From positions 186,001 through 250,000 of the forward strand of contig NZ_LXYI01000009.1 of the NCBI RefSeq assembly GCF_001650875.1: 64,000 nucleotides of DNA, given 5' to 3'. How positions within the stretch are numbered: position 1 is the first letter of the stretch; each line of letters starts with the position of its first letter. The notes under the pieces were generated by a model, which was not told the origin of the DNA, searched no databases, and worked only from the letters and a program-made list of their open reading frames with translations. The translations under genes and the position numbers were made by a program. Positions 8,287-17,464 of the stretch are shown here, in pieces. This stretch comes from Sulfitobacter sp. EhC04 (GTDB lineage: Bacteria; Pseudomonadota; Alphaproteobacteria; Rhodobacterales; Rhodobacteraceae).

Positions 8287-8961
8287 ATGCCCGATACCGC
8301 CCCTCCGCCGCAGGACAAGGTCGTGCAGGTGGATATCGTGTCGGACGTCATGTGCCCCTGGTGCATCGTCGGCTACAAACAGCTTGAACAGGCCCTCGCG
8401 ATGGTCGGGGCCGGGGCCTTTATCCGCTGGCATCCGTTCGAGCTGAACCCCGCCATGGCCCCCGAAGGGCAGAACCTGACCGAGCATATTGCCGAGAAAT
8501 ACGGTGCCAGCGCCGCGCAATCCGCCGAAAACCGCAAACGGCTGGTGGAACTGGGCCAGGACCTGGGGTTCACCTTCAATTTCGATGCGGACAGCCGCAT
8601 CGTGAATACCTTTGCCGCGCATCAATTGCTGGACTGGGCGCAGGAGGCACAGTTGCAGCATCCGCTGAAGCTGGCCCTGTTCGATGCCCATTTTACACAA
8701 GCGCGCGATGTGTCGGATCATGATGTGCTGCTTGAGGTTGCGGCCTCCGTCGGACTTGACCGCGATGCGGCGCGGGTGGTGCTGGACAGCGGCAGCCATG
8801 CGCAGGAAACCCGCACCCGTCAGGAATTCTGGACATCGCGCGGGATATCGGGTGTGCCGTCGATGGTGTTCGACGGACGTTATCTGCTGACCGGCGCGCA
8901 GGGTGCTGAAACCTATGCGCAGATGCTGACCAAGGTGTTGAACGAAAAGGATGCCGCCTGA
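8287..8961 (+). CDS. DsbA-family oxidoreductase, FrnE-like
   Basis: A 224-residue protein without a signal peptide, consistent with the cytoplasmic FrnE branch of the DsbA superfamily. The CPWC redox motif is at residues 23-26 directly after the first strand (VDIVSDVMCPWC), a long helical insert follows, and the cis-proline loop is GVPSMVFDGRYLLTGAQ near the C-terminus. The start is the ATG at 8287 with AAAGGA eight bases upstream. FrnE-like proteins act as thiol-disulfide oxidoreductases or isomerases; a 2-hydroxychromene-2-carboxylate isomerase label is possible by similarity but less likely. It is convergent with the sulfur operon. Confidence 0.8.
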   Translation: MPDTAPPPQDKVVQVDIVSDVMCPWCIVGYKQLEQALAMVGAGAFIRWHPFELNPAMAPEGQNLTEHIAEKYGASAAQSAENRKRLVELGQDLGFTFNFDADSRIVNTFAAHQLLDWAQEAQLQHPLKLALFDAHFTQARDVSDHDVLLEVAASVGLDRDAARVVLDSGSHAQETRTRQEFWTSRGISGVPSMVFDGRYLLTGAQGAETYAQMLTKVLNEKDAA

Positions 8962-9000
8962 TCATCCCCGGCGCGCGCGAAAACGCCCGGCGGTGCTGCC

Positions 9001-9882
9001 TCAGATGCCGTTCACGGGCACCTTGAGCATCAGGTTGCCATCCTTGTCACGGGGCAATTCACCGGCCCGCATGTTCACCTGAAGCGACGGGATGATCAGC
9101 TTTGGCACCGCCAGTTGCGCGTCCCGTTCTGTCCTGAACTTGATGAAATCCTCGCGGGTCTTGCCACCTCCGACATGGATGTTGTCCGCCTTCTGCGCCG
9201 CTACCGTGGTTTCCCACTGGATTGCGCGCCCGTTGGGGCCATAGTCGTGACACATGAACAGGCGCATCTCGTCGGGCAGTGACAGCACCTTCTGGATGCT
9301 GTCGAAAAGCTGGCCCGCATCACCGCCGGGAAAATCCGCCCGTGCCGAACCGCCATCGGGCATGAACAGCGTATCCCCCGCAAAGGCCGCATCGCCCATC
9401 ACATGCACCATGCAGGCCGGAGTATGTCCGGGCGTGTAGATGGCAAAGCAGGTCATCTCGCCCACATTGTAGGTGTCGCCATCCCTGAACAGCGCATCGA
9501 ACTGCGAGCCGTCGCGCTGAAACTCGGTGCCTTCGTTGAAGATCTTGCCGAAGGTTTCCTGCACCACCATGATCTTTTCCCCGACACCGATCTTGCCCCC
9601 CAGCCTTTGCTGGATATAGGGCGCGGCGCTCAGGTGGTCCGCATGGACATGGGTTTCGATGATCCAGTCCAGTTTCAGGCCCTTGCCCTCGATCTCGGTG
9701 ATCAGGGCATCGGCATGGTCATAGGTGATGCGGCCAGCGGCATAGTCGATGTCCATCACGCTGTCGATGATCGCGCAATGCACGCTTGCCGGGTCACGCA
9801 CGATATAGCTGATGGTGTTTGTCGCCTCGTCAAAATGCGCCGAGACTTCGGGTTTGACGGACATGTCCACGGGGTAGGTCAT
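9001..9882 (-). CDS. blh: Persulfide dioxygenase-like metallo-beta-lactamase (Blh type)
   Basis: A 293-residue metallo-beta-lactamase-fold protein with the metal motif THVHADH (H78, H80, D82, H83), later histidines in YTPGHTPACMVH and CHDYGPNG, and an aspartate in FAGDTLF. This matches the ETHE1/Blh persulfide dioxygenases, which oxidise glutathione persulfide to sulfite and relieve sulfide stress. The ATG at 9882 follows GGAGG. It is the last gene of a three-gene operon with the two YeeE/YedE half-transporters, 13 bases after the preceding stop. That context is known from the BigR-controlled sulfide operons of Agrobacterium and Xylella, and supports the assignment. Confidence 0.85.
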   Translation of the reverse strand: MTYPVDMSVKPEVSAHFDEATNTISYIVRDPASVHCAIIDSVMDIDYAAGRITYDHADALITEIEGKGLKLDWIIETHVHADHLSAAPYIQQRLGGKIGVGEKIMVVQETFGKIFNEGTEFQRDGSQFDALFRDGDTYNVGEMTCFAIYTPGHTPACMVHVMGDAAFAGDTLFMPDGGSARADFPGGDAGQLFDSIQKVLSLPDEMRLFMCHDYGPNGRAIQWETTVAAQKADNIHVGGGKTREDFIKFRTERDAQLAVPKLIIPSLQVNMRAGELPRDKDGNLMLKVPVNGI

Positions 9883-9895
9883 TGGATTTCCTCCG

Positions 9896-10333
9896 TTAAG
9901 CTGCAACATCGGACCTGCGTCGCAGGGCCGTCTGCATGAGCCGTGCAATCACGATACCGCCAATCAACGCGGCAACAAAGATCACAACCTCGGCCTGCCC
10001 TGTGCCCAATGCGGGCAGCGCGCCGCCGGGGCAGAAACCGGCAATGCCCCAGCCAATGCCAAAGGTTGCGGAGCCCGCGATCAGGGGCAGGTCGAAATCT
10101 TTGCTTGTCGGCAGGTCAAAGCGGCTGTCAAACTGCGGCGCAGGGCGTTTCAGCACCACCCGGTAGCCGATGAAGGTGACAATCAGCGCGCCGCCCATGA
10201 CAAAGGCAAGGCTGGGGTCCCAGCTGCCCGCGACATCGAAGAAATTCAGAACCTTGGCCGGGTTGGCCATGCCCGAGATCGAGATGCCGACACCAAAGAC
10301 AAGGCCGATCAGATAGCAGATGACGATACGCAT
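9896..10333 (-). CDS. YeeE/YedE-type sulfur transporter, C-terminal half (DUF6691)
   Basis: A 145-residue membrane protein with about four hydrophobic helices and the conserved GIGWGIAGFCPGGALPALGTG segment (about residues 94-114), whose cysteine lies in the substrate path of YeeE-type thiosulfate or sulfane-sulfur carriers. In this operon the transporter is encoded as two half-size proteins, and this is the second half. Three bases separate it from the first half, so the two are translationally linked and presumably assemble together in the inner membrane. Confidence 0.82.
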   Translation of the reverse strand: MRIVICYLIGLVFGVGISISGMANPAKVLNFFDVAGSWDPSLAFVMGGALIVTFIGYRVVLKRPAPQFDSRFDLPTSKDFDLPLIAGSATFGIGWGIAGFCPGGALPALGTGQAEVVIFVAALIGGIVIARLMQTALRRRSDVAA

Positions 10334-10336
10334 GGC

Positions 10337-10768
10337 TCAGCCCCCCATCACATGGCGCAGCACATAGACCGTGACGCCAGTGGCCAGCATGAAGGTCAGC
10401 GTGGCCGCGATGGAGCGGGGCGACAGCCGCGCCATCCCGCAGACCCCATGGCCCGAGGTGCAGCCCGCCCCGAAGGTCACGCCAACCCCGACGATCAACC
10501 CGCCGATGACCAGCATCGTGCTGGAGACCGGAACCTGCACCTGCGGGAATTCACCCGTGACCAGCATCACGGCAATGGGCCCGCTGACCATCCCCGCCAC
10601 GACAGCCGCACGCCACGACCAGTCCGCAAGGTTCGCAGGCATCAGCAGACCGGCCAGAACGCCGGTTGCGCCCATGATCCGGCCCATCAGCCCCATCAGC
10701 AGAACGGAAGCCACGCCGATCAGCGCGCCGCCTGCAAGGGATTGAAATGGTGTGAAAGCGGTCTCCAT
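10337..10768 (-). CDS. YeeE/YedE-type sulfur transporter, N-terminal half
   Basis: A 143-residue membrane protein with about four helices and the signature GAGCTSGHGVCGMARLSPRS (about residues 101-120), the cysteine-containing motif of the first half of YeeE/YedE carriers. The ATG at 10768 follows GGAGG at a spacing of eight; the frame also opens at an overlapping GTG. It is the first gene of the operon. The AT-rich region upstream is the likely promoter and operator. Confidence 0.82.
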   Translation of the reverse strand: METAFTPFQSLAGGALIGVASVLLMGLMGRIMGATGVLAGLLMPANLADWSWRAAVVAGMVSGPIAVMLVTGEFPQVQVPVSSTMLVIGGLIVGVGVTFGAGCTSGHGVCGMARLSPRSIAATLTFMLATGVTVYVLRHVMGG

Positions 10769-10884
10769 CACCGCGCCCTCCGCGCCGGACCAATGGCAGC
10801 AGGGTCAAGGTTGCCCTTGTTCAATGTCATGGTCGGGTTCCCTTTCCAAGGCTCAGCGCCCGCCGGGCACATCGCGGCGCGCGA

Positions 10885-10925
10885 GCATGATAAAACATTC
10901 AAAAATTATTATATGTCTTTCCCTG
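10885..10925 (-). promoter_or_regulatory. Candidate promoter/operator of the sulfur operon
   Basis: A sharply AT-rich island inside high-G+C sequence, about 120 bases upstream of the first YeeE/YedE gene. On the minus strand it reads ACATATAATAATTTTTGAAT then GTTTTATCAT, a loose palindrome with ATAA and TTAT ends, similar in character to the AT-rich operators used by BigR/SqrR-type repressors. No such regulator gene is in the window, so the assignment rests on context only. Confidence 0.35.
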
Positions 10926-11016
10926 CCGCATTTCAACCGCCCTGACGCGGGCGTACCGGTTCAGTCCCGGCACGGATGATCTTGTCGCGCCTGCCAATCG
11001 CGCCTAAACATCCGCC

Positions 11017-11685
11017 ATGGTGGAATGGATCGTCACGGACGGATTGACCGACTACCGCGCCGCCGAGGCGTGGATGGAGGCGCGCGTGGCCGCGATCAGC
11101 GCAGGCGAGGCAGATGAATGCATCTGGCTGGTCGAACACCCGCCGCTCTACACCGCCGGCACATCCGCACGGGCGGAGGATCTGACCGATCCGGGCCGCT
11201 TTGCGGTCTATGACACCAAGCGGGGCGGGCAATACACCTACCACGGGCCGGGCCAGCGCGTTGCCTATGTGATGCTGGACGTTGCTGCGCGCGGACGCGA
11301 CGTGCGCTGCTTTGTCCGCCAGTTGGAGGATTGGGTGATCGCCACGCTGGAGCAGTTCAATGTCACCGGCGAAATCCGCGCGGGCCGCGTCGGCGTCTGG
11401 GTGCAGCGCCCCGAAAAGCTGCCCCAGCCCGACGGCACCCCGGCCGAGGACAAGATCGCCGCCATCGGCATCCGCTTGCGCAAATGGATCAGCTTTCACG
11501 GCATCAGCATCAATGTGGAGCCGGAGCTGGATCATTTTTCCGGCATTGTCCCCTGCGGGATCAGTGACCACGGGGTTACGTCACTGGTGGACCTTGGCCT
11601 GCCGGTCAGCATGGCCGACGTTGACGTGGCGCTGCACGCGGCCTTCGATCAGGTGTTCGGCCCCCTGCCCGCTGTAACCGCCTGA
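11017..11685 (+). CDS. lipB: Octanoyl-[acyl carrier protein]:protein octanoyltransferase
   Basis: A 222-residue LipB, which moves octanoate from ACP to the lipoyl domains of 2-oxoacid dehydrogenases and the glycine cleavage system. The characteristic motifs are present: [12 protein letters not shown] (about residues 69-80), the catalytic lysine in [13 protein letters not shown] (K146), HGISINV, and the catalytic cysteine in GIVPCGI (C180). Length and motif spacing are normal. The start at 11017 opens the conserved first strand ([12 protein letters not shown]). It is a single-gene unit between the divergent sulfur operon and a repeat-bearing intergenic region. Confidence 0.95.
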   Translation: MVEWIVTDGLTDYRAAEAWMEARVAAISAGEADECIWLVEHPPLYTAGTSARAEDLTDPGRFAVYDTKRGGQYTYHGPGQRVAYVMLDVAARGRDVRCFVRQLEDWVIATLEQFNVTGEIRAGRVGVWVQRPEKLPQPDGTPAEDKIAAIGIRLRKWISFHGISINVEPELDHFSGIVPCGISDHGVTSLVDLGLPVSMADVDVALHAAFDQVFGPLPAVTA

Positions 11686-12205
11686 GCGAAAGCCCGGAAC
11701 CCTCCGACCTTCCCCGCCCGCTTCGAAAAAACCGCGCCGCAGCCGCAGATCCTCCAGGCCCGGAACAAGCCGCAGGCGCCGGGCCATCGCCTGCCCGCCC
11801 CTCGGGTAGGCGATTTGGTGAGGCTGGGCACTCCCTCGATAGGATTCATCATGGCTGAGAAATAAAGTGGCATGAGCCAAGGTCAGTATCGCCCACCCCG
11901 GGCAGGCGCTGGCCCGACTTGCGATTCGCATCCGAGGTTCAAGAAGGATGCGTTCCGGTCGCTGGCGGCGATCTGCGCGAAGTTCCGGTTTTCCATTTGC
12001 GCCAATTGAGGACGCAAGGGTCCAGATCACCCGAGGTCCAATATCATGTGCAAAAACCGCGCCGCAGCCGCAAAATAACCCCGCCCTGCGACACCTCGCC
12101 CATTGCCCCCTGCGCCAAGCCGCTTTAGAACGGCTCTCAATCCGCACCGCGTGACAGCCAACAGGCGTGGTGTGACCCATGAGTTCAAGTTTCAGGAGGC
12201 ACCGC
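11686..12205. other. Gene-free region with repeats upstream of ctaD
   Basis: Contains no credible gene. It holds a 21-base perfect direct repeat (11727-11747 and 12052-12072, core CCGCGCCGCAGCCGCA) and one copy of the 160-bp repeat listed separately. The ctaD promoter should lie in its right part. Confidence 0.5.
11758..11918 (+). repeat. Dispersed ~160-bp repeat, copy 1
   Basis: Clearly similar over its whole length to the reverse complement of 44747-44910, beginning CCCGGAA.CAAGCCG.AGGCG and ending CCACCCCGGGCAGGCG..GGCCCG. It includes GC-rich hairpins (CTGCCCGCC...) and an ATGGCTGAGAAAT segment. In copy 2 this opens a short reading frame; here the fifth codon is a stop. Function unknown. 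Confidence 0.7.
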
Positions 12206-13879
12206 ATGGCAGACGCAGCCATTCAAGGCCATGACCACCACGACGAGCGCGGTTTCTTCACCCGCTGGTTCATGTCCACCAACCACAAAGACATCGGTAT
12301 TCTGTACCTTGTCGTCTCCGCGCTTGCGGGTTTCGTCTCGGTAGGCTTCACCGTCTACATGCGGCTTGAGCTGATGAACCCCGGCGTTCAGTACATGTGC
12401 ATGGAAGGCGCACGGATGTTCGCCGATTCCGCAGCCACCTGTACGCCAAACGGGCATTTGTGGAACGTGTTGATCACCGGCCACGGCATCCTGATGATGT
12501 TCTTTGTCGTCATTCCCGCCCTGTTTGGCGGTTTTGGCAACTATTTCATGCCTTTGCAGATCGGCGCGCCGGACATGGCGTTCCCGCGGCTGAACAACCT
12601 TTCCTTCTGGCTCTATGTCGCCGGGACAACCCTTGCGGTCTGTTCCGTATTGGCACCGGGCGGCAACGGCCAGGCCGGTGCCGGCGTTGGCTGGGTGCTG
12701 TATCCGCCGCTTTCGGTGAAAGAAGGCGGCATGTCGATGGACCTTGCGATCTTCGCGGTTCACGTCTCCGGCGCCTCCTCGATCCTGGGTGCGATCAACA
12801 TGATCACCACCTTCCTGAACATGCGTGCCCCCGGCATGACCCTGTTCAAGGTGCCGCTGTTCTCCTGGTCGATCTTTGTCACCGCCTGGTTGATCCTGCT
12901 GGCCCTGCCCGTTCTGGCCGGTGCGATCACCATGCTGCTGATGGACCGCAACTTTGGCTTTGCCTTCTTTGATCCTGCCGGCGGCGGCGACCCGGTCCTG
13001 TACCAGCACATCCTGTGGTTCTTCGGCCACCCGGAAGTCTACATCATCATCCTGCCCGGTTTCGGCATCATCAGCCACGTCATCGCCACGTTCAGCCGCA
13101 AACCGATCTTCGGCTACCTGCCGATGGTTTGGGCGATCATTGCCATCGGCGCGTTGGGTTTTGTCGTTTGGGCGCACCACATGTACACCGTGGGCATGAC
13201 CCTGAACCAGCAGGCCTATTTCATGCTGGCCACCATGGTCATCGCGGTGCCCACTGGGGTCAAGGTGTTCAGCTGGATCGCCACAATGTGGGGCGGCTCC
13301 ATCGAGTTCAAGACACCGATGCTCTGGGCATTTGGCTTTCTGTTCCTCTTCACCGTGGGCGGCGTGACCGGCATCGTGCTGTCACAGGCTGCCGTGGACC
13401 GCTACTACCACGATACATACTATGTCGTGGCGCACTTCCACTATGTGATGAGCCTTGGTGCCGTGTTCGCGATCTTTGCGGGGGTCTACTTCTACTTCCC
13501 CAAGATGACCGGACGCATGTATCCCGAATGGGCTGGCAAGCTGCACTTCTGGGCGATGTTCATCGGGGCCAACCTGACGTTCTTCCCGCAGCACTTCCTG
13601 GGCCGTCAGGGCATGCCGCGCCGCTACATCGACTATCCCGAGGCATTCGCCTACTGGAACCACTGGTCCTCGATGGGCGCATTCCTGAGCTTTGCATCGT
13701 TCCTGTTCTTCTTCGGAATCATCGCCTATTCGCTGACACGCGGTGCGAAGGTGACGGCGAACAACCCCTGGAACGAATACGCCGATACGCTGGAATGGAC
13801 CCTGCCCAGCCCGCCGCCCGAACACACGTTCGAGCAGCTTCCGAAACAGGAAGACTGGGACATCAAGCACGGCCACTAA
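12206..13879 (+). CDS. ctaD: Cytochrome c oxidase subunit I, aa3 type
   Basis: A 557-residue heme-copper oxidase subunit I with about 12 membrane helices. Visible landmarks are the N-terminal HKDIGILY, the heme a ligand region [10 protein letters not shown], the CuB/cross-linked Tyr motif [13 protein letters not shown], the HH pair in [10 protein letters not shown], and the heme ligands in [13 protein letters not shown]. It reduces O2 to water and pumps protons in the inner membrane. The ATG at 12206 follows AGGAGG. Subunits II and III and the heme assembly genes are not next to it; the gene stands alone between lipB and a secreted protein, an arrangement common in Rhodobacterales. A strong terminator follows. 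Confidence 0.96.
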   Translation: MADAAIQGHDHHDERGFFTRWFMSTNHKDIGILYLVVSALAGFVSVGFTVYMRLELMNPGVQYMCMEGARMFADSAATCTPNGHLWNVLITGHGILMMFFVVIPALFGGFGNYFMPLQIGAPDMAFPRLNNLSFWLYVAGTTLAVCSVLAPGGNGQAGAGVGWVLYPPLSVKEGGMSMDLAIFAVHVSGASSILGAINMITTFLNMRAPGMTLFKVPLFSWSIFVTAWLILLALPVLAGAITMLLMDRNFGFAFFDPAGGGDPVLYQHILWFFGHPEVYIIILPGFGIISHVIATFSRKPIFGYLPMVWAIIAIGALGFVVWAHHMYTVGMTLNQQAYFMLATMVIAVPTGVKVFSWIATMWGGSIEFKTPMLWAFGFLFLFTVGGVTGIVLSQAAVDRYYHDTYYVVAHFHYVMSLGAVFAIFAGVYFYFPKMTGRMYPEWAGKLHFWAMFIGANLTFFPQHFLGRQGMPRRYIDYPEAFAYWNHWSSMGAFLSFASFLFFFGIIAYSLTRGAKVTANNPWNEYADTLEWTLPSPPPEHTFEQLPKQEDWDIKHGH

Positions 13880-13899
13880 GGCTGCGAAAAACATCACAA

Positions 13900-13925
13900 G
13901 GCCCCGACATCCGTCGGGGCCTTTT
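13900..13925 (+). terminator. Rho-independent terminator of ctaD
   Basis: GGCCCCGAC (13900-13908) and GTCGGGGCC (13913-13921) form a perfect 9-bp stem with a 4-base loop, followed by TTTT. Confidence 0.85.
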
Positions 13926-13993
13926 GCATTTGGTGCGATTGACAGAAGCGCCGCTCGCGTGAAATCTGACAAGACAACATTCGAGGTTTGCTT

Positions 13994-14380
13994 ATGAAAA
14001 AGATATTTCTCGCTGTGACCTGCGTTCTTGCCGCAGGCCCTGCCCTTGCTTTTGACGTCGGCTTTGACTGGTCCGGGCTGAAATCCTGCACCAACGGGCG
14101 GCCCAATACCGTCAACAATCCCGCATTTCAGGTCAATGGCGTCCCTGCCGGCACGAAGTTCATCCGGTTCAAACTGACCGACCGCGACGTGCCCAATTAC
14201 AACCACGGCGGCGGGGTGGTGGCCTATAACGGTCAGAAGGTCATTGCGCCCGGTGCCTTCAAGTACAAAAGCCCCTGCCCGCCCAGCGGCCGCCATACCT
14301 ATGAATGGACCGCGACCGCCCAGACCAAGAAAAACGGCGGCGCGCTGGCCACTGCACGGGCTGCGCGCAAGTACCCGTGA
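13994..14380 (+). CDS. Secreted PEBP-like (YbhB/YbcL-type) protein
   Basis: A 128-residue exported protein with a clear signal peptide, MKKIFLAVTCVLAAGPALA. The mature part has SGLKSC...NPAFQVNGVPAGTKFIRFKLTDRDVPNYNHGGG and ends PPSGRHTYEWTATAQ, the pattern of the phosphatidylethanolamine-binding protein fold (an early D/R-rich segment and a late P..G.H.Y motif). It is shorter than typical YbhB (about 160-180 residues), and two cysteines could form a disulfide in the periplasm. The ATG at 13994 has GAGG about eight bases upstream. The ligand is unknown. Confidence 0.65.
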   Translation: MKKIFLAVTCVLAAGPALAFDVGFDWSGLKSCTNGRPNTVNNPAFQVNGVPAGTKFIRFKLTDRDVPNYNHGGGVVAYNGQKVIAPGAFKYKSPCPPSGRHTYEWTATAQTKKNGGALATARAARKYP

Positions 14381-14761
14381 TGTCGCTCTTACGGCGCTGA
14401 TCGCGCTGTTGTTCCTGATCCTGAGCGCGCGGGTGATCCTGCACCGCTGCGCGGTCTGCTGCTCTTGTGTGTCAGCGACCTGAACGCTGCGCCGGGGATC
14501 GCGCCGCGCCTGCAGGGCGCATCGCTGCTGACGGGACGCATCCTGCTTGCGGCGGGCTTTTCCTCCGCCCTGAAAAAGTTGATCCTGCAACAGATCGGCA
14601 AGGTGATCACATCGGCCATGATCCTGCAGCGCGCTCTTGGCCTGATCGGACATGCGCTGTTCTGGACCACGGTGGGAGAGATCGAAAAAATTTCGCCTCA
14701 AACCGCCTTTTCCCCCTTGCGGCGCGCGGCAGGGATGGGTATCTCCCCCTCACCCAAGGAT
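14381..14761. other. Gene-free stretch, possibly a decayed membrane gene
   Basis: No intact gene. In one plus frame the translation ALTALIALLFLILSARVIL (about 14390-14450) looks like a membrane helix and then stops; in another frame from about 14465 a plausible hydrophobic sequence continues (TGRILLAAGF...KLILQQIGKVITSAMI) up to the tRNA. A frameshifted remnant is possible but not shown. Confidence 0.25.
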
Positions 14762-14836
14762 GCGGGCGTAGCTCAGGGGTAGAGCATAACCTTGCCAAGG
14801 TTAGGGTCGGGCGTTCGAATCGCCTCGCCCGCTCCA
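14762..14836 (+). tRNA. tRNA-Gly (anticodon GCC)
   Basis: 75 bases including encoded CCA. Acceptor stem GCGGGCG with CGCCCGC, D-arm GCTCAGGGGTAGAGC, anticodon loop TTGCCAA (anticodon GCC), T-loop TTCGAAT, discriminator T. A terminator hairpin follows at 14854. Confidence 0.95.
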
Positions 14837-14853
14837 ATGGGACCTTTTGAAAC

Positions 14854-14877
14854 AGACCGCCAGTTGGCGGTCTTTTT
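14854..14877 (+). terminator. Rho-independent terminator after tRNA-Gly
   Basis: AGACCGCC (14854-14861) and GGCGGTCT (14866-14873) around a 4-base loop, followed by a T-run. Confidence 0.85.
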
Positions 14878-15140
14878 CATTTCAGGTCATGCTCTTCTGG
14901 CCGTGCGCGCTGTCATCGTCACCTTTCGCCGATCTGACGCGGCTCGAGCCGGGGCGCGTGAGCCGCGCTACCCCTCCCCGTTTCATCCAATTTGTCGATA
15001 TCCTGAATGTCTGTTACATTGCGCTGAATATACTCTGCTATTTTCGATCCTTCGATTTTTCTGAACTGTCAGTTTCGATCCTCATCGGCCCGGCCAGACA
15101 GCGCGGGCTTCAGTGATTTCAAGATGAAAGGACTAACTCA

Positions 15141-17081
15141 ATGCCCGACTACACAGGAACTTCCGGCAACGACCTGTTTGACTTCAACAACCTGTTCAAC
15201 GGCGACGTTTTTGATGGACTTGGCGGGCAGGACACGATTGATGGCTCGTCGCTGAACAACAACTATCTGTTTGATTTCTCAAACGAAGTCATTGCCACCA
15301 CGGATGGCAACTTTGTCGGAACCATGTTGAATTTCGAAGAAGGCATTGGCGGCAACGGCAATGACATCATGATCGGCGGCACCGACGCAGTGGCGTACAA
15401 TCTGGACGGTGGTGCTGGCAATGACACCATCTCGCCGGGAAGCGCCGGGATCTTTAATGGCGAAGAATACATCGGCGGCAGCGGCACGGATGTTCTGGAT
15501 TTCTCCAATCTGACCACGGATTTTGTCATCGACATGAACGCCGGAAGCTTCAACACAGGCAGTTTCACCGCGACGATTTCGGGCTTTGAAGAAATCTTTG
15601 CCGGGAGTGGCAATGACTTCATACGCGAGCAGACCGGCGTGCAATCCACGCTTCATGGCGGGCTGGGCAATGACACGCTTGCCACGGCGGGATCCGGAGT
15701 TGCTGGCGGGGAGATTTTCGATGGCGGTGCGGGCACCGACAGGTTCGATTTCACAAATCAATCGGTCTCATATATCGCCGATCTGCTGAACGGCGTATTT
15801 TCTACCATTAACGGTGGTTTTGCGACCACGTTGACCAGCATCGAAGAGGCGTCCGCCGGGAGCGGCAACGATTCCCTGGTCGCAGGCGACAACGTCAATG
15901 CGGTCTACAGTTTGTTCGGCAATGGCGGCAATGACACGATCCTGGCGCGCGTCGGCGAACTGGTGAGCGGTGAAGTCTATGACGGCGGTGAGGGCATCGA
16001 CACCTTCAACTTTTCCGGTTTTACCGCAGACTATCGCCTGAATACGGAAATCGGCACCTTCCGGAATGCTAATGGCAGCGCGACGGGGACAGCCGCCAAC
16101 TTTGAAATTGTCCTGGCAGGAACAGGCAGTGACCTGATCGGCGGGAACAACACGGACCAGCGCCTGGAAGGAAATGCCGGGAACGACACCATCTTTGGCG
16201 GCGAAGGGACGGATACGATCCTGGGCGGCAGCGGGCAGGATGTCCTGCGCGGCGATGACGGTGCAGACAGCATGGACGGCGGCGCCGGCAACGACCACAT
16301 GATCGGCGGCGATGGCGCCGACACCCTGCTTGGCCAGGCCGGCAATGACACCCTGATCGGCGCGGACGGGGCGGATTTTCTGAACGGCGGCGATGACAAC
16401 GACCTGATCGCTGGCGACGCCGGCAACGACACGGCAGTTGGGGGTCTTGGCAACGATACCATCCTCGGCGGCAGCGGCTTTGACAGCCTGTCGGGCGGCG
16501 CGGGCGATGACCTGATCGACGGCGGCGCACAGGCGGACAACCTGTTCGGTGAGAATGGCAATGATACGCTGTTGGGCGGTGCCGGTTTCGACAGGTTGTT
16601 TGGCGGCAACGGCAATGACCTGGCCTATGGCGGCAGCGCCGGGGACGGGGTGTTCGGCGAAGCAGGCAATGACACGCTGTTTGGTCAGGCTGGCAACGAC
16701 CGCTTCTTTGGCGGCTCCGGCAATGACATGATTGACGGCGGTGCCGACAATGACACCATCTATGCCGGTGCAGGTTTCGACACCATCGTCGGCAGCACCG
16801 GAAACGACGAACTCTGGGGCCTGTTCAACGCCGATGTCTTTATCTTCGCGGACTTCGGGGGCGGTTTCGGACAGGACACGATTGCCGATTTCGCCGCCAC
16901 CAATGTGTTCGAACGGATCGACCTCAGCCGGGTCGCCTCTATCACCAACCTCAGCGATCTACTGAACAATCACACCAATCAGGTCGGCTCGAACGTGCTG
17001 ATCGACGCAGGCGGGGGCAATACGATTACCTTGCTGAACGTCAATCTGGGTGATCTGGACGCGACGGATTTCATTTTCTGA
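15141..17081 (+). CDS. RTX-type calcium-binding exoprotein
   Basis: A 646-residue acidic, cysteine-free protein without a Sec signal. Residues 1 to about 340 consist of four imperfect units of roughly 80 residues, each with a segment like FDFSN..V.Y..D...G.F closed by a G.GND motif. Residues about 345-560 are an almost continuous array of hemolysin-type GGxGxDxUx nonapeptides, which fold as a calcium-binding parallel beta-roll. The C-terminus (FGQDTIADFAATNVFERIDLS..., ending DATDFIF) resembles the uncleaved type I secretion signals of serralysin-like proteins. It is therefore probably exported by a type I system, but no ABC exporter or membrane-fusion gene is in the window. No enzymatic domain was recognised; a surface or biofilm role is possible. 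GAAAGGA precedes the ATG. Confidence 0.85.
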   Translation: MPDYTGTSGNDLFDFNNLFNGDVFDGLGGQDTIDGSSLNNNYLFDFSNEVIATTDGNFVGTMLNFEEGIGGNGNDIMIGGTDAVAYNLDGGAGNDTISPGSAGIFNGEEYIGGSGTDVLDFSNLTTDFVIDMNAGSFNTGSFTATISGFEEIFAGSGNDFIREQTGVQSTLHGGLGNDTLATAGSGVAGGEIFDGGAGTDRFDFTNQSVSYIADLLNGVFSTINGGFATTLTSIEEASAGSGNDSLVAGDNVNAVYSLFGNGGNDTILARVGELVSGEVYDGGEGIDTFNFSGFTADYRLNTEIGTFRNANGSATGTAANFEIVLAGTGSDLIGGNNTDQRLEGNAGNDTIFGGEGTDTILGGSGQDVLRGDDGADSMDGGAGNDHMIGGDGADTLLGQAGNDTLIGADGADFLNGGDDNDLIAGDAGNDTAVGGLGNDTILGGSGFDSLSGGAGDDLIDGGAQADNLFGENGNDTLLGGAGFDRLFGGNGNDLAYGGSAGDGVFGEAGNDTLFGQAGNDRFFGGSGNDMIDGGADNDTIYAGAGFDTIVGSTGNDELWGLFNADVFIFADFGGGFGQDTIADFAATNVFERIDLSRVASITNLSDLLNNHTNQVGSNVLIDAGGGNTITLLNVNLGDLDATDFIF

Positions 17082-17464
17082 ACATGCCGAACAGCAGAAT
17101 CTCGGGGCGGCCATGCCGTTTCCCGAGCCTCTGACCCTTCGGGGAGGCGCGCCGCATCCACATCACAGATTCCGCAACCGGCGAAAATTTGTGCAAAGCG
17201 CCCCCTGCGCGGGCAACAATTATGCAGATTGCCCTGCTGTCCCCCTAAATCGGCTGCAAATTCTAGTGAATCCCCGGAGGCATCCCGCCTAGTAGCGCTG
17301 CCCAATCCGGGCAACAGCGCCGCGCGGGGGCCATCTTGGCAGATACTTCCCCCACGCGACTACAACAACAGTTGCGGGGTCTGACTACACGGGTCAGCCA
17401 CCGGTTGGGAAGTGCCGTTCGCGGTATTCCGATCGTCCGCAGCGACAACCGGGATGTTTGATAA
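17082..17464. other. Upstream region of the urea transporter operon
   Basis: 383 bases with no gene. It must hold the promoter of urtA. It contains several short GC-rich inverted repeats, for example around CCCGGATTGGG (17303-17313 on the minus strand), but I see no clear sigma-54 or NtrC site. Confidence 0.3.

Noticed and set aside
14465..14782. 105-codon plus-strand frame in front of tRNA-Gly
   Set aside because: It runs into the tRNA gene, and its upstream part has no start signal. At most it is a remnant, noted in the gap entry.
16140..16780. Regular short DNA repeats that could suggest a CRISPR or minisatellite array
   Set aside because: They are the codons of the GGxGxD nonapeptides of the RTX protein, in one open frame and with varied sequence.
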